From Planctomycetota bacterium (GTDB lineage: Bacteria > Planctomycetota > Planctomycetia > Planctomycetales > Planctomycetaceae), in NCBI GenBank assembly GCA_018242525.1, contig JAFEBS010000019.1, forward strand, positions 62,001-126,000: a stretch of DNA of 64,000 nucleotides, given 5' to 3'. The notes beneath the pieces were generated by a model, which searched no databases, had not been told where the DNA came from, and saw only the letters and a list, made by a program, of their open reading frames with translations. Shown piece by piece: positions 44,956-52,875 of the stretch (the first letter of the stretch is position 1; every line of letters begins with the position of its first letter). A program made the translations under genes and the position numbers.

Positions 44956-45718
44956 GCGGACCGAAGTAAAGTTCCGTGTCGTAATCGAAGCGGACTTTGC
45001 CGACCGATTCGTGCTCGCGGAACAATTCCTGCAATTTCCTCAGCATCGGCTCATGGCGGGGATGGCCCTGGGCCGGTGCGTAGGAAGACGAGAGCAATCG
45101 CCCCTGCAATCCGGCGTAATCGAATTCCTGTGAGTTTGGGAACGAACGCATTCGGAACGAGGGACCCTGGAAGAACTGCGTCAGGACTTCGTGATCAACG
45201 TTCGTGTGATTGATCTGCTGATAGTCGGTGGCAAATTTATTCAGCAGGGACTCGTAATCCTTCAGAAACGGCGTGGTATCGATGCGGCGCGAATTCCAGA
45301 ACAGCGCCACCTGGCCCCCTGGTCGCAGGATCCGTGAGAACTCGGTGCGGGTGTTGTCGAGATCGAACCAATGAAACGCCTGGCCGGCGATGACGAAGTC
45401 GACCGATGCATCGGGCAAGGCAGTCGCTTCGGCGGTGGCATTGCGGCTCAGAAAACGGGACTCACCTGCGAACCGGGATTCCGCAGCGGCGCGCATTTCC
45501 GCATTCGGTTCAATTCCATAAACGGTGCATCCCAATTGGAGAAAGACGTCTGAGGAGATGCCTGTTCCAGATCCAATATCCGCCACGATCGATTGGGAGT
45601 TCAACCCCGCCTCGGTCTGCAGGGTCCGCACAAGCCCGGGAGGATACCCGGGCCGATATCGAATGTAATCCGCGACGCGGTTTGAGAACCGGGTTGTTGC
45701 ATCGGAAGCGGGGGACAT
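44942..45718 (-). CDS. Class I SAM-dependent methyltransferase
   Basis: A 258-aa enzyme of the methyltransferase-11 type. The SAM motif VADIGSGTGISSDVFLQLG lies near residue 45; VDFVIAGQAFHWFDLDNTRT is the acceptor-region motif common in the family. The C-terminal half (SSYAPAQGHPRHEPMLRKLQ) looks like a substrate-specific helical cap. No partner gene points to the substrate. It converges with the DUF1559-lipoprotein gene, overlapping by 14 bases at the 3' ends. Confidence 0.88.
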   Translation of the reverse strand: MSPASDATTRFSNRVADYIRYRPGYPPGLVRTLQTEAGLNSQSIVADIGSGTGISSDVFLQLGCTVYGIEPNAEMRAAAESRFAGESRFLSRNATAEATALPDASVDFVIAGQAFHWFDLDNTRTEFSRILRPGGQVALFWNSRRIDTTPFLKDYESLLNKFATDYQQINHTNVDHEVLTQFFQGPSFRMRSFPNSQEFDYAGLQGRLLSSSYAPAQGHPRHEPMLRKLQELFREHESVGKVRFDYDTELYFGPLNGM

Positions 45719-45866
45719 TCGGAATCAACGCCTCGATCAGTGGATGCTACTGAGGGCTGTGCCTTCATCCAATCCGAGCGACCGCAAGAAAAACGGCAAC
45801 CGCTGCTCCCGTTGGTCGCTTGCCAAAACCTGCGAGTAAAACGCGATCGTCGCAAGATGAAAGTCG
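45719..45866. other. Intergenic spacer
   Basis: A 148-base gap between two minus-strand genes; no gene or clear hairpin. Confidence 0.3.
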
Positions 45867-47066
45867 CTAAGTCGCGAATCTTTCCAGCAATACAACCGAT
45901 GTGTCGTCGTGTCGGCCGGATCCTTCGGTATACGCTTCGGACTCGTCAAACAGCGCCTGCAACGCCTCCTTGACGGTGGACTGCTGCCGCTGTTGCAAAG
46001 TCTGTACGATTCCGTCGACACCAAATTCACCGGTTTTCGTCGGTTTGTGCTCGGGGAACGCTTCCTGCAATCCATCGGTGTAAAACAGCAGACGGTACTT
46101 TTCCGGCAACTTGAAGGTGAAGGTGTCGTAGTCCATGTCCGGATAGATCGCCAGCGGCAGTCCTGCGGCCGTGTCGACTTCGATGGCTCGGATTTCCCCG
46201 GTCGTCATGTCCTGCACGAGGGGAATCGGATGTCCGGCCGATGTCCATTGCAGTTCGTTCGCGTCCAGTGTCAGCAGGCCGTAGCACAGGGTGATGAACC
46301 CGCCCTCGTCATTGACGACCGAATGCTGGCAGAGCTGGTTGTTGATTTCCGTGACGAAGGCCGCGGTGTCGGGATAGCGGTGGGTGCGGATCATCCGGAC
46401 CAGGGTATGCATGACCATGATGGACATGGCCGCTTTCATGCCGTGACCCGAGGCATCGCCGACCAGCAGGACGATATGATTGTCGTCCAGGGTGAACACA
46501 TCGTAATAGTCGCCACCCGCCATCGTGACGACACGTCCGCCCGCCACGCGAATCTGGGACGGTTCATAGCGGGCCACGATGGTGCAACCTGCCGGCGCAT
46601 CGATGTGGGCGGGAATCATCGATTCCTGCAGTTTGCGGACGGACTGAACTTCTTCGCGCAGTTTCTCGGCGACCTGTTGATCGCGCAGCGCACGAACGGA
46701 TTCGACGGCGCTTTCCAGGACCGCCAGCAGCATGAACAGGTAGTCGCCCTGTTGATCGCGAATGGCGTAGGCAGTCATCCCGTGGGTCATGAACCGCACG
46801 ACACGGTAGACTTCCCCCGACTGACAGGCACCGACGATGGGCATGTCCGGACGCAGCCGATGGATCTTCTGGAAGGTCTCAAAGCCCTCTTCAATGGTCG
46901 GAAGCGTAATCGACAAGAACAGTACGTCCCACGGTTCGTCGGACTGGAACCGCTCCAGCAGACCATCGCCACCGAGGATCACTTCGACCTCATGGTCACC
47001 AACCCCCAGGTACATCGACATCAAATCCGCCTGAACGGAATCGTCCCACCCCACCAGAATTCGCAT
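45867..47066 (-). CDS. SpoIIE-type PP2C phosphatase with degenerate receiver domain
   Basis: A 399-aa protein. Residues 1-120 resemble a response-regulator receiver, but the phosphoacceptor Asp is replaced by Ser52 in DVLFLSITLP; the acidic pair DD at 8-9 is kept while the C-terminal Lys motif is lost. A short coiled coil (125-150) leads to a PP2C/SpoIIE (RsbU-like) phosphatase at about 155-399, with GGDYYD (184-189), GDASGHGMKA (203-212), YTDGLQEA and HDDTSVV, which hold the metal-binding Asp residues. Such enzymes typically dephosphorylate anti-sigma antagonist proteins. The degenerate receiver suggests non-phosphorylated control. Isolated gene. Confidence 0.88.
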   Translation of the reverse strand: MRILVGWDDSVQADLMSMYLGVGDHEVEVILGGDGLLERFQSDEPWDVLFLSITLPTIEEGFETFQKIHRLRPDMPIVGACQSGEVYRVVRFMTHGMTAYAIRDQQGDYLFMLLAVLESAVESVRALRDQQVAEKLREEVQSVRKLQESMIPAHIDAPAGCTIVARYEPSQIRVAGGRVVTMAGGDYYDVFTLDDNHIVLLVGDASGHGMKAAMSIMVMHTLVRMIRTHRYPDTAAFVTEINNQLCQHSVVNDEGGFITLCYGLLTLDANELQWTSAGHPIPLVQDMTTGEIRAIEVDTAAGLPLAIYPDMDYDTFTFKLPEKYRLLFYTDGLQEAFPEHKPTKTGEFGVDGIVQTLQQRQQSTVKEALQALFDESEAYTEGSGRHDDTSVVLLERFAT

Positions 47067-47128
47067 TCAGACCTCCACGAGCGCTATTGAGGAGTCCAAG
47101 CCAGAACTGAGACTTCGAGCGACTGGCC

Positions 47129-48133
47129 TCAATCCGAGACATCATCGAATTTTAAACTCAGGGTCTGTTCTTTCGGCGGAGACTTGGGCGCCGGAGTGGG
47201 CCGCTTCTTCCGTGTCTTCGTGATTGGCTCTTGAAGTTTCTCCGCAGCTGAGCCATTCGTGGACTCCTGTTTCTTCCGAGTCCGTGGTGTTGGTGGTGTC
47301 GCTGGAGCGCTCACCTTGGGATCAGGGGCCCCATCCAATGGATCTCCGGGCGTAACCGCCTCGAGGCGGGCCAGTCCACGTGCAATGTATTCATCGCTGA
47401 TGTCGAATCCGATGAATTGCCGTTGCAATTTCTTGGCCACAGCCAAAGTCGTCGAGCTGCCGCTGAATGGGTCCAGCACCAGTTCATCCGGCTTGGAGCT
47501 GACTTTGATGATGCGTCCCAACAGTTGTTCTGGCATCTGACAACCGTGGAAGCCCTGGCGTTCCTTGAAAGTGCCGGCCACTCGTGGAAAGTACCAGACA
47601 TCTTCATCGGCATTGAACCCGTGTGTCAGGTCCTGAGGGCGAAGGATCCACGTATCATCCGGCAGCCTGCCTTCAGCAGCGCGTTTGTCTGCATAGACCA
47701 GTTGCCTGGCTGACGGAACCAGGACTTCTTCTCGGTTAAATGTGAACTTCTTCTTATCTTTCACGAAATGGAACAGGTGCGTGTGGGAACGGCTGAACTT
47801 GTGTTTGCAATTCACGCCAAACGTGTAGTACCAGATGCACCAGCTGCGGCAGTGGAAGCCGATCTCCTGGCTGAGGATTTTCAGCTCGGCCGCGTAGTCA
47901 TCGCCGATCGCCAGCCAGAACGTGCCGGTCGGCTTGAGCGCCCGGTGGACGCCGGAAATCCATTGGCGGGACCATTCCAGGTACGACTTGGAATCCTTCT
48001 TGTCGTGGTAGACATCGTATTCGTAGCCGATGTTGAACGGCGGGTCGGCGAAAGCCAGGTCGACGCACCCTTCATCCAGTTGCTGCATCGCGTCAATGCA
48101 GTCCAGGCGGTGAATGGTGTTGGGGGCAAGCAT
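47129..48133 (-). CDS. Orphan DNA methyltransferase (beta-class, DPPF motif)
   Basis: A 334-aa site-specific DNA methyltransferase. Catalytic motif IV is [11 protein letters not shown] (residues 30-40) and motif I, placed near the C-terminus, is [16 protein letters not shown] (220-235), the beta-class order (IV before I). DPPF is typical of adenine or cytosine-N4 enzymes. The C-terminus (about 265-334) is a basic Pro/Lys/Thr-rich tail. Start 48133 is supported by GGGAGGT; the longer open frame upstream lacks a site. No restriction endonuclease is nearby, so it is an orphan that could serve epigenetic control. Target sequence unknown. Confidence 0.88.
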   Translation of the reverse strand: MLAPNTIHRLDCIDAMQQLDEGCVDLAFADPPFNIGYEYDVYHDKKDSKSYLEWSRQWISGVHRALKPTGTFWLAIGDDYAAELKILSQEIGFHCRSWCIWYYTFGVNCKHKFSRSHTHLFHFVKDKKKFTFNREEVLVPSARQLVYADKRAAEGRLPDDTWILRPQDLTHGFNADEDVWYFPRVAGTFKERQGFHGCQMPEQLLGRIIKVSSKPDELVLDPFSGSSTTLAVAKKLQRQFIGFDISDEYIARGLARLEAVTPGDPLDGAPDPKVSAPATPPTPRTRKKQESTNGSAAEKLQEPITKTRKKRPTPAPKSPPKEQTLSLKFDDVSD

Positions 48134-48373
48134 CAAACGGACCTCCCTGCGATCGAACAGCGGTGGCAGCCCCGTCGTGGGGCGGACTGAAGCGCATATC
48201 CTGACAAATTGTGGACGAAATTTCACTCCGGTTGACCGGTGGATCTGTGCCAGCAGAACCCCGGAAGTTGTCGAGAAACTTCCATCCAGCCAACAATCGT
48301 CTGGCAAACAGGTTGCGTCGATCGTAGACTGTGGGGCTCCCGTCACAGATCTCGAAGTTCTCCGAGGTGTTCG
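48134..48373. other. Divergent intergenic region
   Basis: A 240-base gap between the DNA methyltransferase and the small exported protein. It contains both promoters; I see no clear motif. Confidence 0.3.
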
Positions 48374-48772
48374 ATGTTCGATAAGTTCCGATTCCCCATG
48401 GTGATGTGTGTGATCGCCACATTTGCTGCACCGTTGCCGTGCCAGGCCTATGTGGAGACGTTACGGTTGCCGCTGTGCGGTTGCCGCGACTATGCGGTGG
48501 GTCAGGGGAGCGTGACTTTTACCGAAAGCTTCGGGGAGAAAACTCGCAGCGACGGCGGGACGTTGATTATTGAAGTCAGCAACATTCCCCTGCCGCCGGG
48601 GACCGAATTGCGGGTGATCGTGCATGATCGCGAAATTGGCACATTGAAGCTGGACAAGCGACGAAATGGCCGGTTTGTGCTGGAAGGGACCGCGAAGAAG
48701 GCCGTTCCCAAGCTCACTTCAGGCTCGTCCGTGGTCTTGAAACTGGAGAACGGGGTCACGGTCTTGTGGTGA
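48374..48772 (+). CDS. Small exported protein, unknown function
   Basis: A 132-aa protein with a signal peptide (residues 1-25, [20 protein letters not shown]). The mature part, rich in Gly, Leu, Thr and Arg, has a Cys pair (CGC) near the start and looks like a small all-beta domain ([40 protein letters not shown]). I do not recognise the family. Start 48374 follows GAGGTG at a suitable distance. A perfect 19-base palindrome lies 48 bases after its stop. Confidence 0.7.
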   Translation: MFDKFRFPMVMCVIATFAAPLPCQAYVETLRLPLCGCRDYAVGQGSVTFTESFGEKTRSDGGTLIIEVSNIPLPPGTELRVIVHDREIGTLKLDKRRNGRFVLEGTAKKAVPKLTSGSSVVLKLENGVTVLW

Positions 48773-48989
48773 GGGCGAATCTCCCCTTGACCGGTAATGA
48801 CTGCTGATGATCTGACAGACCGACGCTGGCAGCGTCGGGTACGGGAATTTGTCTGGCACGCGCTCCCCTGGCAACCTTAGACTTCAGGCACGTGCCCCAA
48901 AGCCCCCACCTCGCCTCCCCGCTTGCCGGGGTGGTTCCTGCGATTCTGCACAACACGAAACGCCCGTCGGTCCGCTCAAAAACACGGCC
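48773..48989. other. Intergenic spacer with palindrome
   Basis: A 217-base gap. It contains the palindrome CCGACGCTG-G-CAGCGTCGG at 48820-48838. No gene is visible; no strong ribosome-binding site precedes the ATPase start at 48990. Confidence 0.35.
48820..48838. repeat. Perfect 19-bp palindrome
   Basis: CCGACGCTGGCAGCGTCGG is fully self-complementary apart from its central base. It could be a terminator-like hairpin without U tract, or a binding site. Confidence 0.5.
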
Positions 48990-51900
48990 ATGCACTACAT
49001 CCCCGAATCCACTTGTGAAATGCTGCGCGGCGACCCGTTGGCCACCGGCAGCCAGACTCGCAGTCAATTTCATTACCTCTCCGCCCCCCTGTATGTCCTG
49101 ACGGCGGGCGTGGCAACCCTGTTACTGGCGGACTGGATCCTGTCGTCCACCGCCGCCAGCACCGCCCCCCGTTTACCCGGAAGCTGGCCAACGACACTGT
49201 TTGGATACCGGTTCGCGCTCGTCGCGGCAGTCCTGGGTGGTGCGAGGATCCTGTACCATGCCCTGGATGGTCTGCTCGCGGGCCGGATCGGAGCGGATCT
49301 GGCGCTGACGATTGCCTGCCTGGCGGCGATTGTGGTGGGAGAACATCAAACTGCCGGACTGGTCGTGCTGATCTCACTGATCGGGGAAAGCCTGGAGGGC
49401 TACACGATCGACCGGGCGCGGTGGGCGGTTCGTCAGACGTTTGCGTTGCAGCCCGCGATGGCTCATCTGACCCAGGATGGACGCGAGCGTGACGTACCGA
49501 TTGCCGAAGTTCGCGTCGGTGACTTTGTGGTCGTCCGGCCGGGTGAACGAGTCCCGGCGGATGGCAAGGTGGTGTCCGGTCGGTCAGCCATCGACCAGAG
49601 CCCGTTTACCGGTGAAAGCCTGCCCGTCGACAAATCCCCCGGCGACAAAGTGTTTGCCGGCACATTGAATCAGTTCGGGGCGCTGACCGTCGTCGCCGAA
49701 CAGATCGGCAGCCACACCGCACTGGCCCGTGTCGCAGAACTTGTCGGATCCGCGGCCGCGCGAAAAGCCGACCTGGAACGAACCGTCGACCGGTTGGCGC
49801 GCTGGTTCCTGCCTGCCGTCCTGGGGGCGGCCCTGTGTACGTGGATTGGCTGGCGCATCGTCGGAGGGACCTGGCATCGTGGAGTTCTGCCCGCCCTGGG
49901 TGTGCTCGTCGTCGCCTGTCCGTGTCCGCTGGTGCTTGCCACTCCGGCGGCAGTCATGGCGGCGCTGGCCTGGCTGGCCCGGCGTGGCGTCGTGGTCCGC
50001 GGGTCACAGTCCCTGGAACGACTGGCTCGCGTGGACACCTTCGCCTTCGACAAGACGGGCACGTTGACTCAGGGGGCTCTGTCACTCGGTGAAATCATCG
50101 CCACGAGCGACCTGTCGACTGACGAAATCCTGCGCGTGGCCGCAATCGCGGAGCGGCAAAGCGAACATCTGCTGGCGCGACTGCTCGTCACGACTGCCGA
50201 AGCACGCGGATTGCATCTGACTGCCCCCGCGACGTTTGAATCGTTTGCTGGTGCAGGTGTCATCGCCCGGGTGGCCGACCGTGATCTGTCCGGAACTGGC
50301 GATGGATCGGCATTTCACACGATTGTCGTTGGCAATCGCCGCCTGCTGGATCGCGGTGAGATCACGTTTTCTGCGGAAATCGCCGTGCTGGTCAAGGAAC
50401 GCGAATCTGCCGGGGAATCGCCGCTCGTCGTCGCGATTGATGGAACCGTGGCCGGTGTGATCGGCGTCCGTGAAACGATTCGGTCTGAATCCCAGCAGGT
50501 TCTGCGAGAACTCCGTGACGCCGGGGTTACGCAGTTCGCCTTGCTGACCGGTGATCGACCTCAGCCCGCCGATGCCGTGGTCCAGGCCCTGGGATTGTTT
50601 GATCATGTCGCCACGGAACAACTGCCCGCCGACAAGGCCCGCTGGATTGAACAGGCCCGGCAGGGGGGCCGCTGTGTGGCGATGGTGGGGGATGGAGTCA
50701 ACGATGCTCCTGCGCTCGCCACCGCCGACGTTGGCCTGGCGCTGGGGAGGGCGGGAGCCGACCTGACGGCCGAAGCGGGCGACATCCTGTTGCTCGGTGA
50801 TCCCCTGCGACCGCTTCCCGGCCTGCTGCGATTGTCCCGGGCTCTCGTTCGGAACATCTGGCAAAGCATCATTCTGTTCGCGTTCGGACTGAATGGTCTT
50901 GGGGTGCTGGCCTGTTCGTTCGGCTTTCTGAGTCCGGTCGGCGGGGCGCTGTTTCACGAAGTGGCTTCACTGGCAGTCATGATCAACGCCATGCGACTGC
51001 TCTGGTTCGATGGCTGGTCAAGCTCCACGGCATCACGCTGGCAGGCTGGCGTCCTCGCCATGGCCGACTGGCTGACGTTGGCCATGTCACCGTCCCGCTG
51101 GATCTTCTGGCTGATGGAGCGCTGGCAACTGAGTGTGAAGCTGGTGGGAGCCGCGGCATTTGTGGTGTGGATGATGTCGGGACTGGTCGTCCTTGAGGAA
51201 GACCAGCAGGCACTGGTGACACGGTTCGGCCGTTATCAGGGATCACTGGATCCGGGGATTCATTGGCGATGGCCATGGCCCCTGGAACGGTTGATCAGCG
51301 AACCAGCGGATCGCGTGCGCAGCGTGGGAATTGGATTCCACAGCCAGGACGGTCGCGCGGCGGTGAAAGGAACAGATTGGCCCGGACCCGGGATCGTGGA
51401 GTGGACGTCCCCTCACGACGATCGCGAATCCGGATCATCGGCCGAGGAAGTGTTGTTGCTGACGGCAGACGAAGTTCCGGTGGCGCTGACGGCGGAAGTG
51501 ACGTACCGCATTCGCGACTTGAAACAATTTATCTTTGGCGGAACGCGCCGCCCCGATGATGTGCTGCGCGCCGCGGCCGACGGAGTCCTGCGGGATCTGG
51601 CGGCACAGGCGTCACTCGATCAATTGCTGACAGATCGCAGAGCCGAACTGGAACGACAATCGTTGGCAAAACTGCAACAGCGGATTGAAAGCTACGGATT
51701 GGGAGTAACCGTTCTCGATCTGCAATGGCTGGATGTGCATCCGCCCCGGGCCGTTGTTCCCGCGTATCGGCAGGTGGCCGACGCCCTGGAAGACCGGGAA
51801 CTCTTGATTAACGAAGCCCAGGCCCACGCGGACCGGATTCTGCTGGGGGCGATCGGCGAACAGGCCGTGCAGCTGTTGAATCGGTCGCACGCGCCACAGT

Positions 51901-52304
51901 TGAAGAAGATCGACACGGATCCTATTCCGCAGCCGGCCTGGACGCTGGACGATGCGCTGTGGAACCAACTGATGGGTCAACAACGTGATGGCAGTCCGAT
52001 TCTCTCGGGCAGTGCCGCAGCAGCATTGGATGACGCCCGGGTCAGTGCCACGCAGCGCCGGACATCTGCAGCGGCAAGCGCCGCGCGTATGGAGCGGCTA
52101 TTGGCCGAATACCACAAATCACCCCGCTTGACGAATCTGCAACTGTACTGGAACAGCGTCATCCAGTCCCTGTCGAATCGACCGTTGACCATCGTCGATC
52201 CCCGGGCGGCCAGTCGCCAACACCTCTGGATGGGTGATCTGCCCCAAGTTACCCTGCCGGTTCCCGGTCCGCCCGAACCAGTGATCAACCCAATGATCGA
52301 GTAG
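48990..52304 (+). CDS. P1B-type ATPase fused to HflK-like SPFH domain, 1104 aa
   Basis: Residues 1-715 are a heavy-metal-type P-ATPase: about eight membrane segments, actuator motif FTGES (206-210), ion-site motif CPCP (310-313), phosphorylation motif DKTGT (354-358) and hinge GDGVNDAP (567-574). The HP motif of P1B pumps (SEHPLA) is changed to SEHLLA (391-396) and there is no N-terminal metal-binding domain. After a final membrane helix (about 716-733) comes an SPFH/HflK-like domain: EEDQQALVTRFGRYQGSLDP, GIHWRWPWPLERL and AEVTYRIRDLKQFIFGGTRR. HflK with HflC modulates the FtsH protease. The start at 48990 lacks a ribosome-binding site, so 49020 is an alternative. Confidence 0.9.
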   Translation: MHYIPESTCEMLRGDPLATGSQTRSQFHYLSAPLYVLTAGVATLLLADWILSSTAASTAPRLPGSWPTTLFGYRFALVAAVLGGARILYHALDGLLAGRIGADLALTIACLAAIVVGEHQTAGLVVLISLIGESLEGYTIDRARWAVRQTFALQPAMAHLTQDGRERDVPIAEVRVGDFVVVRPGERVPADGKVVSGRSAIDQSPFTGESLPVDKSPGDKVFAGTLNQFGALTVVAEQIGSHTALARVAELVGSAAARKADLERTVDRLARWFLPAVLGAALCTWIGWRIVGGTWHRGVLPALGVLVVACPCPLVLATPAAVMAALAWLARRGVVVRGSQSLERLARVDTFAFDKTGTLTQGALSLGEIIATSDLSTDEILRVAAIAERQSEHLLARLLVTTAEARGLHLTAPATFESFAGAGVIARVADRDLSGTGDGSAFHTIVVGNRRLLDRGEITFSAEIAVLVKERESAGESPLVVAIDGTVAGVIGVRETIRSESQQVLRELRDAGVTQFALLTGDRPQPADAVVQALGLFDHVATEQLPADKARWIEQARQGGRCVAMVGDGVNDAPALATADVGLALGRAGADLTAEAGDILLLGDPLRPLPGLLRLSRALVRNIWQSIILFAFGLNGLGVLACSFGFLSPVGGALFHEVASLAVMINAMRLLWFDGWSSSTASRWQAGVLAMADWLTLAMSPSRWIFWLMERWQLSVKLVGAAAFVVWMMSGLVVLEEDQQALVTRFGRYQGSLDPGIHWRWPWPLERLISEPADRVRSVGIGFHSQDGRAAVKGTDWPGPGIVEWTSPHDDRESGSSAEEVLLLTADEVPVALTAEVTYRIRDLKQFIFGGTRRPDDVLRAAADGVLRDLAAQASLDQLLTDRRAELERQSLAKLQQRIESYGLGVTVLDLQWLDVHPPRAVVPAYRQVADALEDRELLINEAQAHADRILLGAIGEQAVQLLNRSHAPQLKKIDTDPIPQPAWTLDDALWNQLMGQQRDGSPILSGSAAAALDDARVSATQRRTSAAASAARMERLLAEYHKSPRLTNLQLYWNSVIQSLSNRPLTIVDPRAASRQHLWMGDLPQVTLPVPGPPEPVINPMIE

Positions 52305-52485
52305 CCGAACTCGTGAGAGTGCGGTGGTTTTGCCCAACAAAGGAGTCAGACCCGTACCTGGTGTACACTTCCGTTCAACTCACCAGCGATGGAAGGGGTC
52401 GGAAGGGGTCTGACCAGCATTGCCTGGCGGGGGCGTGTTCGTTTTCATGGTCGATTCGGCTGAACATCAAAAATGAGGGGCGACG
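52305..52485. other. Intergenic spacer with REP-like motif
   Basis: A 181-base gap. It contains GGAGTCAGACC and GGGGTCTGACC in inverted orientation (52342-52415), the same core as the repeat at 21640-21753. No gene. Confidence 0.35.
52338..52416. repeat. Inverted repeat with GTCAGACC / GGTCTGAC cores
   Basis: AAAGGAGTCAGACC near 52340 is mirrored by GGAAGGGGTCTGACC near 52401; GGAAGGGGTC also occurs twice in tandem at 52391 and 52401. This is a second copy of the GGTCTGACC family in the window. Confidence 0.5.
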
Positions 52486-52737
52486 ATGCTGCATACACCG
52501 GCGTTTATTTCTGGGATGGGTCCGTTTGAACTGCTGCTTGTGTTATCGATGATTGCTTTAATCGCCATAGCCTATGTCCTGCCAACGTGGATGATCTGCT
52601 CAAAAGCCGGATTGCCACCAGCAATAGCATTACTCGCGATAATTCCGATTGGAACGGTCATCGTTCTGTTCATCCTGGCACTCTCCGAATGGCCAGTACT
52701 CAAAACAAAAGTGGATGCAGAAGCTGACGCGCCTTAA
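52486..52737 (+). CDS. Small membrane protein, unknown function
   Basis: An 83-aa protein with two membrane helices (about 14-36, ELLLVLSMIALIAIAY, and 44-67, AIALLAIIPIGTVIVLFILA) joined by a short loop KAGLPP. The pattern of aromatic-rich loop, KAG motif, then a Pro-containing helix resembles small membrane proteins common in many bacteria (such as DUF5684-like C-terminal ends). No signal peptide is cleaved. Role unknown. Confidence 0.65.
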   Translation: MLHTPAFISGMGPFELLLVLSMIALIAIAYVLPTWMICSKAGLPPAIALLAIIPIGTVIVLFILALSEWPVLKTKVDAEADAP

Positions 52738-52875
52738 TCGACCACGACCCGGAATTGGAGCCGTGAGACGAATCCAAGTCGTCTTCCGTTGGGCAATGTT
52801 GGGCAATGCCGCTCTGACCCCGTAGTTGGGCAGAGCCGAGTTCAGAATCGAGAACGAACGAAGGCGGACGAAGCA
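52738..52875. other. Intergenic spacer with repeat remnant
   Basis: A 138-base gap. GTTGGGCAATGTTGGGCAAT forms a short direct repeat (about 52790), followed by GCTCTGACCCC, another half-copy of the GGTCTGAC family. Confidence 0.35.

Noticed and set aside
45909..47090. 393-codon plus-strand frame
   Set aside because: Antisense to the SpoIIE-type phosphatase; His/Gln-rich shadow composition.
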